A stretch of 64,000 bases of DNA from Dyadobacter beijingensis DSM 21582 (lineage in GTDB: Bacteria > Bacteroidota > Bacteroidia > Cytophagales > Spirosomataceae). Under the pieces are notes generated by a model. The model saw only the letters and a program-made list of their open reading frames with translations. It made no database searches and was not told the origin of the DNA. Location of the stretch: NCBI RefSeq assembly GCF_000382205.1, contig NZ_KB907788.1:620001-684000 (forward strand), read 5' to 3'. Shown here in pieces: positions 1-8,366 of the stretch (position 1 is the stretch's first letter; the number at the start of each line of letters is the position of its first letter). The position numbers were made by a program, and so were the translations under genes.

Positions 1-807
1 AAAAAATTTCACTCGTCATCAACAAACGTTTACAGCCTTCTGAAGCAACTTGATTGGGAACATGAGAAAGGTTTATTTAACAAATCACCTATGTCTTATA
101 TTCTTTTGGATGAGGCAAATCTCAGCCCATTGGAACATTATTGGTCAGCATTCTATAACCTAACGGATAATGTAGCAAATACAGGTGCTGGGATGAAAAT
201 CTTTTTAGGTAATTCTGAGACAATTGAGTATTCGAATAATTTACGTTTTATTGGGACTATCAATTATGATCAAACGACAGAAGAACTGTCACCACGTGTG
301 GTTGATCGCGTTAATATAATTCGGATGGAGAGTCAGCGTTCATTCGATATTGCCAAAATAACAGATTCTGATATAGATAGTATAAAACTTTCATTCGGTA
401 AATGTCGAGAAATTTTCGGGTTGTTGGACTACTCAAATAAGCTTGATATTTCGATTGATGAAGATTTTGAAGTTCGATTTTCTCAAATTTTGAAGAAATT
501 TGAGGACTTGCGGATATTTGTAAGCCATAGAGTTCAAATTGCTATTAGGCGATATTGTAAGGTTGCAAAAAATTTGATGTATGAACAGAACAAACCACTG
601 GATTACTGTATAGCTCAGCGACTTTTACCGCTGATAAAGGTTCAAGGAGCAAGAGCAAAGTCGAAATTGAAAGAGCTCAGGACGTTACTTGACGACAATA
701 AGTACGATATATCATCAAGAATTCTGAACGAAATAATTATGATCGGTGAGGAAGGGGAAATGTTTCAAGATGATTTCAACTACTTTTTGACTTTATCTCA
801 TGTTTAG
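1..807 (+). CDS. McrB-like AAA+ ATPase, 3' part (5' end outside window)
   Basis: The frame is open to the first base, so this is the C-terminal 268 residues of a longer protein. The visible part begins just before a Walker B strand (ILLDEANLS) and has a sensor-like stretch FIGTINYD followed by SPRVVDRVNIIRM. This is the arrangement of the McrB/AAA_5 group of nucleotide-driven DNA translocases, where the family usually has an MNTAD-type motif in place of TINYD. The Walker A motif must lie upstream of the window. The stop codon overlaps the next gene's start by 8 bases, so the two are translationally coupled, as McrB and McrC partners are. Composition is clearly more AT-rich than the region after 3.4 kb. 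The restriction or anti-phage role is inferred from the family and the partner. Confidence 0.8.
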   Translation, partial: KKFHSSSTNVYSLLKQLDWEHEKGLFNKSPMSYILLDEANLSPLEHYWSAFYNLTDNVANTGAGMKIFLGNSETIEYSNNLRFIGTINYDQTTEELSPRVVDRVNIIRMESQRSFDIAKITDSDIDSIKLSFGKCREIFGLLDYSNKLDISIDEDFEVRFSQILKKFEDLRIFVSHRVQIAIRRYCKVAKNLMYEQNKPLDYCIAQRLLPLIKVQGARAKSKLKELRTLLDDNKYDISSRILNEIIMIGEEGEMFQDDFNYFLTLSHV

Positions 808-2449
808 ACTCTTTGAAGTTTTTCCGACAGGTCGAGTAGAAATTTTCCAGATTGAGGACACCTTTAATGTTAAAGAGTTAGGTGATTATGAATTTGAATT
901 TTTCGGCCGGCCACTATCCCAACTGGATGATGACGTTTTTGTTGAGGATTTACCTCTCGAAAGAAATCTTTACATTGCAAAATTTGATAGTGTTGTTTCT
1001 ACGAAAGCATCTAAGTTATTTCAAGACTACTTTGGGGCTGCATCTTTTTCAATTCGTGGCGAAGTTTTTAAAATGAACATCCAAATAGAAAAATTCAGGG
1101 TGTCCGAGATTGAAGAAATTTTACTGTTTTTATGGGTGAATGACAATAAAATATTTGATAATTTTTTTTCTAAAAGTAGTATTAAATCGAGCGTTGGAAG
1201 AGATGGAAGTGCATATAATCTTACATCTAAATTTATCTTATTTTCTCACGCCTTTTGTGAAGTGTTTGAATCATTGCTGCCTGCTTTTACAAAACTTCCT
1301 AGGTCTAAATTTTCGAAAAATGAGGAAATTGTGGATTATTCGCCGAGGGTAATATCTGAAAAATCATTGGACTGGTTGGTTCAGAACCTAGACGAAGTTC
1401 GGTTCGATGCCTCTTACAGAAATCACCCGGACTCGATTCCAATTGCATCTAATTTCGGATATATTCAACGTATAGCAACTGACGCAGTCTACTCAAATAA
1501 AAACACCTTTGAGAATTCCATAATACTTGGCTCATTCAAATATTTACTTTTAACAATAAACTCATTGAAATCCAGTATTCAGAGCGCAGTGCCTATTAAA
1601 CAGGAATTCAGTTCAAAGGAATACGCCGATTTTCGTGACTTAAAAAAGGTACCTTATTTGAAGTTGCTTCGTGATTCTGAGTATTTAGAAGTAAAATTGA
1701 AGATTCTATTTGCGAAGTATCAGAATATTTTTGTGGATACACGCGTTAAATTGGGAAGACCAAGAATGACTAACGTGTTTTCACATGTGTCGCATTATCG
1801 TCAAGCTTACAAAATTATAGCAACAGTATATGATTACAAACTTCGCTTAGATGGAGCATTTGACCTTTTGAACGTTCGAAAACTTAGCCAGTTGTATGAA
1901 ATTTATAATCTTCACCAGATTGTTCACGGTCTCACAGAAAATCTCAATATGAGCGTATTCAGTGTAAATTTTACCTCTTCGCGAAATGATGGAATCACCA
2001 ATCTAGTATCCTTTTCATACAGAGAATATGCTATAAGCGTGTATTATGAGATGCAGTACCCTAATTCGCTGACTGATCAAATTCGGTTAGACACGAGGGC
2101 AGGATCATACTATAAACCTGATTATGTCATTGAAATTAATACCCCGGATGTGACATTAAACTTCATATTAGATTCGAAATACTCACGTTATCAGGTCGTT
2201 AAGTACAAATACTTGAATGATGCAATCTTTAAATATATTTTAAATACTGGTTTCAGGAATAATCGTTATAAAAAAGTCGATGGTCTTGTTTTGATCTTTC
2301 CTGGTGAGCACGATGAAGTGGTGGTTTTGGGGCAAAACTATTCCCCACAAATTCGCCTTATATCGTCTAAACCTAAGTTCGACTCCGGCTTGCGTAACTT
2401 TATCGCTAGTATCCTTGATGGCGTCTTACCTTCTATGTTACGAATTTGA
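800..2449 (+). CDS. DUF2357 / PD-(D/E)xK nuclease-domain protein, McrC-like partner
   Basis: A 549-residue protein whose ATG lies inside the end of the AAA ATPase gene. Near the C-terminus it carries KPDYVIEI (Pro440-Asp441) followed by FILDSKYS (Asp458-x-Lys460). That is the PD...(D/E)xK signature of restriction-type nucleases, found in the DUF2357/PDDEXK_7 family. The first 380 or so residues are alpha/beta and helical with no motif I can name; in related systems this part contacts DNA or the ATPase. Together with its neighbour it should form a two-gene type IV restriction-like (McrBC-type) defence module. Composition is AT-rich with frequent A- or T-ending codons, unlike the window's core genes, which suggests transfer. 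Its target (modified DNA or phage DNA) cannot be read from sequence. Confidence 0.8.
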   Translation: MFRLFEVFPTGRVEIFQIEDTFNVKELGDYEFEFFGRPLSQLDDDVFVEDLPLERNLYIAKFDSVVSTKASKLFQDYFGAASFSIRGEVFKMNIQIEKFRVSEIEEILLFLWVNDNKIFDNFFSKSSIKSSVGRDGSAYNLTSKFILFSHAFCEVFESLLPAFTKLPRSKFSKNEEIVDYSPRVISEKSLDWLVQNLDEVRFDASYRNHPDSIPIASNFGYIQRIATDAVYSNKNTFENSIILGSFKYLLLTINSLKSSIQSAVPIKQEFSSKEYADFRDLKKVPYLKLLRDSEYLEVKLKILFAKYQNIFVDTRVKLGRPRMTNVFSHVSHYRQAYKIIATVYDYKLRLDGAFDLLNVRKLSQLYEIYNLHQIVHGLTENLNMSVFSVNFTSSRNDGITNLVSFSYREYAISVYYEMQYPNSLTDQIRLDTRAGSYYKPDYVIEINTPDVTLNFILDSKYSRYQVVKYKYLNDAIFKYILNTGFRNNRYKKVDGLVLIFPGEHDEVVVLGQNYSPQIRLISSKPKFDSGLRNFIASILDGVLPSMLRI

Positions 2450-2591
2450 AGCGAGAGGTAGTTAAGTGCAATGACATGTTAACCTGCCAGTCCATTGAAT
2501 CCGGGACCAGCTGATTGATGTTTTCGTGAAATTTTAGATTTCGGGTTGCCTGACGAAGGTGGTCTTCAATATGCGTCAAAGGTGTGTGCTG

Positions 2592-3059
2592 TTATTTGCC
2601 GAACAAAAAGTGATAATGGCTTGGGACCGAAAGCATATCGCATTGCTCAACAATGGTCGTTGTCATATCGAACCCATGTTGGTGATACTTTGCATTGATC
2701 TTCGCTTCTGCCATAATCAACGCTCCTTCAACGGCCTCCGCGTCGTTTTCGATTTCAGCCCAAACCAGAAGTTCGGAGTTGTGAAAGCTTACAGCGAGTT
2801 TGAGAAACGGCGCATTTTCGAAATCCTTTAAGAGATGGATATAGTCGACCAGCATGTTTTGGATATAGTATTGCTGGGCGGTTTTCGTTGCCGTGTCCAT
2901 CATATCCTGAATGTTGCCGTCGATCAGGGTTTCATACAGATGCTTCTTGGCGTCATTCGCAACGCCAGTTTCCAATGCAAGCTGATCGATGCGGATGGAG
3001 GAAACAAGGTCATCGAACCAAACGTCGGTTTTGCTCTTTTCTTCTGTTACGTTTTGCAT
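2592..3059 (-). CDS. hypothetical protein, 155 aa
   Basis: I do not recognise this family. The protein is soluble in appearance, acidic, without signal peptide or membrane segment, and largely helical (for example around residues 60-85). It is convergent with the nuclease gene and separated from it by about 140 bases with no clear terminator. Its codon use is intermediate between the AT-rich defence genes and the GC-richer core. It could be accessory cargo of the same island, but nothing in the sequence shows a function. Confidence 0.6.
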   Translation of the reverse strand: MQNVTEEKSKTDVWFDDLVSSIRIDQLALETGVANDAKKHLYETLIDGNIQDMMDTATKTAQQYYIQNMLVDYIHLLKDFENAPFLKLAVSFHNSELLVWAEIENDAEAVEGALIMAEAKINAKYHQHGFDMTTTIVEQCDMLSVPSHYHFLFGK

Positions 3060-3417
3060 GTGTAGTAGTGTTTTAGTCCGTTATGGAATGAAAAGGGTCT
3101 GCGAATATAATAAGATTACGTCGGAGATTAATACGCTTTACCTAGTAGAAGCTTGCAGTAATCACAGTCGATCAAACCAAAATCTCAAGAAGCGGCCACT
3201 TAGCCCGTTCAAATCGAATAATTTGAAAAATCATAGATTTTTTTCTTGTCATTTACATGCACGTGAAAATATAATTTCTTGGCGTTTTGTGTAAATTAAA
3301 TAGCAGATTGCATCACATTTATCAGTTTAATTCGCTGTATTTCAGTTGTTTGATTCTTTTCTTGCTTTGATTGTTAGCATTTTCTGTGTTAATATTGCCA
3401 TGTAAACATTACAAACT
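3060..3417. other. AT-rich intergenic region, 358 bp
   Basis: Divergent spacer between the 155-aa hypothetical gene (minus) and the SymE-like gene (plus). It is strongly AT-rich with several T-runs. The only element I can pick out is a promoter-like pair just before the SymE-like gene, listed separately. No credible open reading frame, tRNA or repeat was seen. If an antisense RNA like Escherichia coli SymR exists it would start near the right-hand end, but no minus-strand promoter is evident there. Confidence 0.6.
3366..3397 (+). promoter_or_regulatory. candidate Bacteroidota promoter for the SymE-like gene
   Basis: TTTG is followed after 20 bases by TAATATTG, one mismatch from the TAnnTTTG minus-7 consensus. 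A start about 7 bases downstream would leave a leader of only some 14 bases before the ATG. The match is imperfect and in AT-rich sequence, so it is tentative. Confidence 0.35.
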
Positions 3418-3684
3418 ATGCCACACAGAAAACAATCTCCGGCCCCCACCGAACGCCGCCTTACCGTCTACCACAAATACCTCCCGCGCGCATACAAATA
3501 CACCCTCATGCCCGAAATCCGCCTATGTGGTAAATGGCTGGAAGAAGCCGGTTTTGAATGCGGCAACGAGGTCACGGTGAGGTGTTTTGGGAATAAATTG
3601 GAGATTACGCTCAATCCGGTGAAAGAGCCGGAGCCTGCGCCGGTGAAGAAACGGAGAGCTGCGCAAAAGAAGGTTGGTTGGTAG
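3418..3684 (+). CDS. symE: SymE-like toxin (SpoVT/AbrB-fold, type I TA family)
   Basis: An 88-residue protein with the SymE-family core: RRLTVYHKY near the N-terminus, then MPEIRLCGKWLEEAGFECG (residues about 31-49), VTVRCFGNKLEITL, and a basic tail rich in Lys and Arg. In E. coli, SymE is an SOS-induced toxin or nucleoid-associated protein held down by the antisense RNA SymR, and it sits in the immigration-control region beside hsd and mcrBC. Here it again lies 1 kb from McrBC-like genes. In Bacteroidota these proteins are numerous and their toxicity is mostly untested, so the family call is firm but the toxin role is inferred. Upstream GTG or ATG choices would extend into AT-rich spacer; the ATG used gives the family's normal length. 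Confidence 0.75.
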   Translation: MPHRKQSPAPTERRLTVYHKYLPRAYKYTLMPEIRLCGKWLEEAGFECGNEVTVRCFGNKLEITLNPVKEPEPAPVKKRRAAQKKVGW

Positions 3685-3710
3685 GAAATGTTTAGCCAAC
3701 TGAGATTCCA

Positions 3711-3884
3711 TTAGGAAACAGTTTTGGCACGCATTCGAGTCTTAAATTTCTCAGCGTCAAAGTTATCGACCCAGCCACTTTGTTCCCCGGCGATCAATGC
3801 CTGCCTTAATAGTCTCAGTTTTTCGTCTTTTGTGGTAAGCGTATCGGAATGCAGACCCAGGGAAGTAGATTTGTTTTTGGCCAT
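3711..3884 (-). pseudogene. ParD-like antitoxin remnant lacking its DNA-binding region
   Basis: From the ATG used here the product is 57 residues. It begins MAKNKSTSLG, as ParD/CC2985-type antitoxins do, then jumps after about 15 residues to the C-terminal ParD part (DEKLRLLRQALIAGEQSG and DAEKFKTRMRAK). The family is normally 80-90 residues; the ribbon-helix-helix middle is missing, which fits an in-frame internal deletion. No ParE toxin follows, because the SymE-like gene ends only 26 bases away on the other strand. It is either a dead remnant or, less likely, a mini-protein that keeps only the toxin-binding tail. Confidence 0.6.
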
Positions 3885-3927
3885 GACGAGTATTGTTGGT
3901 ACTGTAAAAATACCAAAACCCACCAAC

Positions 3928-3957
3928 AAAAAATCCCTCCGACAACTCGAAGGGATT
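3928..3957 (-). terminator. rho-independent terminator of the MBL-fold gene
   Basis: Read on the minus strand, a 10-bp stem (AATCCCTTCG with CGGAGGGATT, one G-U pair) and a 6-base loop are followed directly by six T. It lies about 25 bases after the stop codon of the metallo-hydrolase gene. Confidence 0.85.
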
Positions 3958-3982
3958 CCAATGCATTATCAAAGGGAAAATG

Positions 3983-4738
3983 CTATTTCACCGTATACCA
4001 ATCCCTAACCCGCACATCAATCTTACCATCCTTCTCATTCACCAATTTCTTAAACGCCTCCGTATCGCTAAACCCATTCTGCCCGCGATAATGATAAGGA
4101 TAAACCACCTTCGGCTTAAACGCGAGGACGGTGGTTGCAGCCTCGTTAATATCCATCGTATAAGGCAAATTCATGCACACGAATGCCACGTCGATGTTTT
4201 TCAATGCCTTGATCTCCGGGATGCCGGAGGTGTCGCCGCTGAGAAAGACCGATTTGCCGCCCAGTTTGAGGACATAGCCGTTGCCGCGGCCTTTGGTGTG
4301 GCGGGAGTCGGCGGTCTCGGGGAGGTTGTACATCGGGATGGCGGTGATGCTGATGCCGAGCTTTTCGGTGGTGGCGCCGTTGGCGAGGACGGTCGTTTTG
4401 GCTTTCAGGGCGTCGGACATTTTGTCGACTACGGCCTGCGGGGCTACGATGACGGTGCCGGTCAGGTCGAGGGCGTCGAGGGAAGCCGGGTCGAAGTGGT
4501 CGCCGTGGATGTCGGTGATCACGATCAGGTCGGGTTTGGCGATGCCTACGAACGTTTTAGGCGCCTGATAAGGGTCGGCGTAGATGGTTTTGCCGTTCCA
4601 GGTGAGCGCCAGCGTGGCGTGGTTGAGCGGCTGGATTTTGAGCGGACCTTTGGAAGTCGAGATTTCATCGGGCTTGGGAAGCTGGGCCCAGCAAAGCGAG
4701 GCCGCGAACAGGAGCAAAAGAGTGAACGTCGTTTTCAT
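3983..4738 (-). CDS. exported MBL-fold metallo-hydrolase (UlaG-like)
   Basis: 251 residues with a Sec signal peptide ending at about CWAQ (residue 18). The mature part has the metallo-beta-lactamase pattern seen in UlaG-like hydrolases: NHATLALTW, DPY, then ITDIHGDHFD (residues about 77-86), a later LSGDT strand-aspartate motif and a C-terminal PYHYRGQ histidine. The first His of the usual HxHxDH is Asp here (DxHxDH), a variant I believe is common in this bacteroidotal subgroup. It is transcribed alone from a good promoter and ends in a strong terminator. Substrate unknown; hydrolysis in the periplasm is inferred. Confidence 0.8.
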   Translation of the reverse strand: MKTTFTLLLLFAASLCWAQLPKPDEISTSKGPLKIQPLNHATLALTWNGKTIYADPYQAPKTFVGIAKPDLIVITDIHGDHFDPASLDALDLTGTVIVAPQAVVDKMSDALKAKTTVLANGATTEKLGISITAIPMYNLPETADSRHTKGRGNGYVLKLGGKSVFLSGDTSGIPEIKALKNIDVAFVCMNLPYTMDINEAATTVLAFKPKVVYPYHYRGQNGFSDTEAFKKLVNEKDGKIDVRVRDWYTVK

Positions 4739-4760
4739 GATGTGTTGGTTTTAGAACAAT

Positions 4761-4790
4761 CAAATTTAGCTTTCCCGCCGGCTTTTGCAA
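4761..4790 (-). promoter_or_regulatory. Bacteroidota promoter for the MBL-fold gene
   Basis: On the minus strand TTG is followed by 19 bases and then TAAATTTG, an exact TAnnTTTG minus-7 box. It is placed to start RNA about 15 bases before the ATG. Confidence 0.7.
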
Positions 4791-4819
4791 CTTTCGACCG
4801 TGAGAATGTTCAGGCTGAA

Positions 4820-5503
4820 CTACTTCAATTTGAATCCCACTTCAAGCGATAGTACATCAAACCTTTCGTTTTTGGCCTTCCCTAAATCGCCTTTGATCCG
4901 GTTCAACACGCCGATGTCGTAGCGGAGGTTGATGACCGTCCTGGGAAACCGGTACGATAGCTCAACGGGGATAACCGGCAGAAAAGTTTTGTAATGGTGG
5001 TTGCTGATAAACGACTTCTCCGTCGGCAGGCCGTAGCCGTAGATGGCCGGCGTTCGGGAAAAGGAGGCGAGGAGTACCTGCAAGCCAGCTCCGGCGCCCA
5101 GCGAAAGGTGGTCGGCGAGGTGGTAATGGATGAGGCCGTTCAACCCCGCCAGATAATCGGAACCGCCTGCCTGAAAGATGCCGACGTCTTCTCCCACCGC
5201 GCTTTTCAGTTCTACCGGATCGTCCCAATACGACACTTTGGACAAATATCCGTGGGCTTTTAAATGGAAATCCGCGGAAAGCGGCCGGAGCATGAAGGCG
5301 CCGAAACCAATGCCGCCCAGCAAAAATTTCGGGTCGGTATTCTTGTTGTATGCCAAAACAGGGTAAACGGATTTTTTGGAACCGCCGCCGGGAATGTGCA
5401 GGTTCGCATTCGCATCCAAAAACCATTCGGTGGAGGCCTCCTGCGCGTTTACGTGAAGGGCTAGGAGCAATGCCGAGGCCCAGATGATGATGCGGCAAGT
5501 CAT
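4820..5503 (-). CDS. putative outer-membrane beta-barrel protein
   Basis: 227 residues, with a signal peptide cleaved near HVNAQ (about residue 21). After that come alternating polar/aromatic strands and glycine-rich turns, ending in EVGFKLK, as small outer-membrane barrels do. I do not recognise a named family. Its ATG overlaps the stop of the upstream mini-lipoprotein gene (ATGA), so the two are translationally coupled and probably act together at the outer membrane. Confidence 0.65.
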   Translation of the reverse strand: MTCRIIIWASALLLALHVNAQEASTEWFLDANANLHIPGGGSKKSVYPVLAYNKNTDPKFLLGGIGFGAFMLRPLSADFHLKAHGYLSKVSYWDDPVELKSAVGEDVGIFQAGGSDYLAGLNGLIHYHLADHLSLGAGAGLQVLLASFSRTPAIYGYGLPTEKSFISNHHYKTFLPVIPVELSYRFPRTVINLRYDIGVLNRIKGDLGKAKNERFDVLSLEVGFKLK

Positions 5504-5829
5504 AAGATCATAAATTTTTTGGTGTACACCGAACCGTTCATGCGTAGTACCGCGTGAAATGCGCCCGTGCCGAAAGGGGTCGGGTCAAAATCGAAACTGT
5601 TCGCAGGATTGCCGCCCGGCACGTACTGTTCAAATACCGCTTCGCCGTCCGTGTCGAAAATTTGCAGCGTAAACTCATGCAGCGCATCATTTTCGACGTG
5701 AATACGGACGCGCTCGGCCGTCGGGTTCGGGTAAACCACGAGGGTGAGCGCCGGCTCTGGCTCGATTTCGGGCGGATTATTGCAGCTCCAAAGAAGCGAT
5801 GCAAAAAGGAAAGCATAAAGGTATTTCAT
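5500..5829 (-). CDS. mini-lipoprotein consisting almost only of a T9SS sorting domain
   Basis: 109 residues. Residues 1-16 form a lipoprotein signal with lipobox-like LLWSC. A short acidic, proline-rich spacer follows. From about residue 30 the rest is a T9SS type A C-terminal sorting domain: VVYPNPTAERVRIHV, an IFDTDGEAVF strand, and the closing VYTKKFMIL. There is no room for a cargo domain, which is unusual because sorting domains normally sit behind large secreted proteins. It starts a two-gene unit with the barrel protein downstream and has its own clear promoter. Function unknown; a surface anchor or a relic of a longer protein are both possible. Confidence 0.65.
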   Translation of the reverse strand: MKYLYAFLFASLLWSCNNPPEIEPEPALTLVVYPNPTAERVRIHVENDALHEFTLQIFDTDGEAVFEQYVPGGNPANSFDFDPTPFGTGAFHAVLRMNGSVYTKKFMIL

Positions 5830-5878
5830 GCAACAGAAAAAAGGTGTAGGTTTCGACTGCGCCGCAAAGCGGTGGCCT

Positions 5879-5909
5879 CAAAGTTAATAAGACATTTGGC
5901 GGTTACAAA
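5879..5909 (-). promoter_or_regulatory. Bacteroidota promoter for the mini-lipoprotein/barrel pair
   Basis: On the minus strand TTTG is followed by 19 bases and then TAACTTTG, matching both consensus elements exactly. The start would fall about 40 bases before the ATG. Confidence 0.75.
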
Positions 5910-5977
5910 TCGACCATTGTTTTTGTTGCGGTTGAAAAAGTCTGCTTAGCTTGCGCCTGCATTGGCTGTGTTTTTTT

Positions 5978-6808
5978 ATGATCGTTCAATACTTGAAAAT
6001 GGCGTCCCTGGCACCACCGGTGCCGAAAGCCCCGAAGCGGTTCTGCGTGCTATTTACGATTGTGATGGCATTACTATTTACCGATGCAAACCCGGCACTG
6101 GCGCAGCAGTTTGTCGTGGCGCCGTTCAATTTTAATGTGGAAAACGGTCTTTACACACCTGCCAGCACGAATGCGCAGGTGCTCGCGGGTACGGAGCAGG
6201 AGATTGCACCGCAAACCGCAATGCCCAAGCCCGATCCGACCCTCGCGATGCTCTTCCCGCAACCGGGCGGCATTTTGCTTTTCAAATCCAAGGATATCAA
6301 GGAGGCCAATAATGTGGTTGGTAAACTCATGAAGCCCTCACTGGTCGTGATCGATACCATTTTTCATAATCAGGTTTATCTCCAAAAAAACGCTGATGGC
6401 GGCCAATATTCGTTTGATATGTGCTATTCCGTGCGGATCGACGGCAAGCGCTATTACACGGACTTCCGGCCGCATACCTTCACCTACTTCCGCTATCCGC
6501 TGGTGTATCATAAACAGCTTTTCATGATTGCCGCACAAGACATGGGTTATGAAGTGTACGCCGACAAAGGCTACCCCGAGCATTTTCGCATAACGGTGTT
6601 CGATATGGTCAATGGCGCTATCAAAATGCGTTTCACGAGCGAGGAACTGCCGTTTCAATACGGTTACGAATTTCTGGACCAAAGTGACGACGTTATGCAA
6701 TCGGACTACAAATCCGCCGACCAGCGTTTGTATTTTGAAATCAAAGGCTTGAACGAGACTTACAAAGGCGTCTGGAATGGGAAGGAATTAAAGCATTTAA
6801 GCAGGTAA
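5978..6808 (+). CDS. hypothetical exported protein
   Basis: About 276 residues from this ATG. The reading frame could be opened 27 bases earlier only at a TTG, and the ATG at 5999 is also possible. A signal peptide with a basic KAPKR n-region and a hydrophobic core ends near ALAQQ. The mature part is a globular alpha/beta sequence without motifs I recognise. It is a single gene, divergent from the mini-lipoprotein and convergent with the hydrolase, whose stop lies 10 bases away. Confidence 0.6.
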   Translation: MIVQYLKMASLAPPVPKAPKRFCVLFTIVMALLFTDANPALAQQFVVAPFNFNVENGLYTPASTNAQVLAGTEQEIAPQTAMPKPDPTLAMLFPQPGGILLFKSKDIKEANNVVGKLMKPSLVVIDTIFHNQVYLQKNADGGQYSFDMCYSVRIDGKRYYTDFRPHTFTYFRYPLVYHKQLFMIAAQDMGYEVYADKGYPEHFRITVFDMVNGAIKMRFTSEELPFQYGYEFLDQSDDVMQSDYKSADQRLYFEIKGLNETYKGVWNGKELKHLSR

Positions 6809-6818
6809 TCCGGTCCTC

Positions 6819-8186
6819 TTACACAATAGGCGCTTCACCTTCCAGCACCGGCGGCTGCGCGGGGATGCCTGCGAGGCGTTGCAGCACATGCGCCACCACG
6901 GGCCGGCAGCTGAACAGGTAGGCGTGGTGGCTCATCAGGAAATGCCGTTCCCAAAACGTATCGAGCAGGTTAATGCCGCCGTAATCTCCCGTCCGGGCGC
7001 GTGCCATGGCTGCATCGGTGTTCGGTTCGAAGCCGTAATAGAGCGGGTCTGCGTCGGGGCCGGTGCTTTCCTTGATGATATCCAGCACATTATAAAAGTG
7101 GAAGCCGCTTTCGAGTTTCAGGCTTGGATCTTTTTTGAAGATTTCGTCGCCATAGGAGCCCAGGTTGCGAAAGTCGGTCGTGAGGCCGTTGGCGTCGGGG
7201 CGCGGGTCGAATTGGGCGGTATTGGCATTCAGGTTAAACTGTTTGGAACTCACATACAGCAGGTAATCGCTCGGATCGTAGTAAATGTGGACGTTTTTGG
7301 CGAGCTGTTTCAGCGGGGTGTAATTGTAGTGGAAATGCGGTCCCTTGAACTTCCGGCGCATATTCCGAAGCTGCACGCCGCCTTCCTGCACGGCCAGGTG
7401 CGTGATATCCGGGGCCATCAGGAAGATGTTTTCGAAAATGCCCGTCGGGATGGTATGCCCTTCGCCGGGGTTCACCATGCCGTTCAGCAGCTGGTGGCCG
7501 AATGAATGCACGACGAGGTTCAGCGTTTTGCCCGCTTCTTTCAGTTTCCGTGAAAGCACTTCAAAGTATTCAAACAGGCCGTTTCTCGTGAATTGCTCCC
7601 CGTAGCCGATCGAACGGTCGTCGGCCTTCTTACGCCAGCCGTACGACGGCCAGCCGAAATACAGCACATTGGCTACGCTGTTGTCGGGATGGGCGAAATA
7701 GCTTTGCACGAACTGCGGCACGAGGTCGAGTTTCAATCCCGGCTCCCAGTCGAATCCGTGAATGTATACAAATACATGCTTGCGCGATTCCGGCAGTCGG
7801 CTCACCACCTGCGTCACGCCGGTGGCCCACACTTCGGGAAGCAGCTCGTTGACCCGGAATGTCAGATTGGGTGAAGGAGGCAGGTTCGCAAAAAACAGCT
7901 TGTTCGGTGCATCGGCCATTTCGATGATCGGGATGCCATTCTGCTGCGCCCGGTAGCAGATGAAGAAATGCGCCTGGTCCTGTGCCGATAGCCCCGAATA
8001 ACCGTCCAGCTCCACTTTGTTGGCGATTACCCTGGCGCCGTCTGACGTAATGTACCAAAGCGTGCGGTCGTCGCGTTCGGCGCGGACGATCTGTACTTTG
8101 GTGCCTTTCGTATAAAAAGGCCGGGGACCGTTGGCGCCGGGGCGCTGGGAGAGCCGGTCGAGATCGTCGCTGATAATGCCTTCCAT
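6819..8186 (-). CDS. alpha/beta hydrolase (DUF900-like)
   Basis: 455 residues, no signal peptide. The core has the alpha/beta-hydrolase pattern: an oxyanion-hole strand VFVYIHGFDW, then VLYFGWPSYGW, and the nucleophile elbow NLVVHSFGHQ with Ser in an HSxG context, followed by LMAPDI. This resembles the DUF900 family of cytosolic esterase-like proteins. The likely acid and His lie further on but cannot be fixed by eye. A later segment is rich in Tyr and Asp. It stands alone. Substrate unknown. Confidence 0.7.
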   Translation of the reverse strand: MEGIISDDLDRLSQRPGANGPRPFYTKGTKVQIVRAERDDRTLWYITSDGARVIANKVELDGYSGLSAQDQAHFFICYRAQQNGIPIIEMADAPNKLFFANLPPSPNLTFRVNELLPEVWATGVTQVVSRLPESRKHVFVYIHGFDWEPGLKLDLVPQFVQSYFAHPDNSVANVLYFGWPSYGWRKKADDRSIGYGEQFTRNGLFEYFEVLSRKLKEAGKTLNLVVHSFGHQLLNGMVNPGEGHTIPTGIFENIFLMAPDITHLAVQEGGVQLRNMRRKFKGPHFHYNYTPLKQLAKNVHIYYDPSDYLLYVSSKQFNLNANTAQFDPRPDANGLTTDFRNLGSYGDEIFKKDPSLKLESGFHFYNVLDIIKESTGPDADPLYYGFEPNTDAAMARARTGDYGGINLLDTFWERHFLMSHHAYLFSCRPVVAHVLQRLAGIPAQPPVLEGEAPIV

Positions 8187-8366
8187 GGAGGTGGTGGTTT
8201 AAAGGTCGAGGTATTTCGACAAGTTAGCATTATCCTAAAAAGCATCCGACTGTCATTTATTAACCGGTTCGCCGGATCAAAATAGTTTTTTAAGGAAGAG
8301 GGCCTGGCGACGCGGGCTTTGGTACGGTTTTGGAATACTTAAAAGCATAACCATCCAACACCAAAG

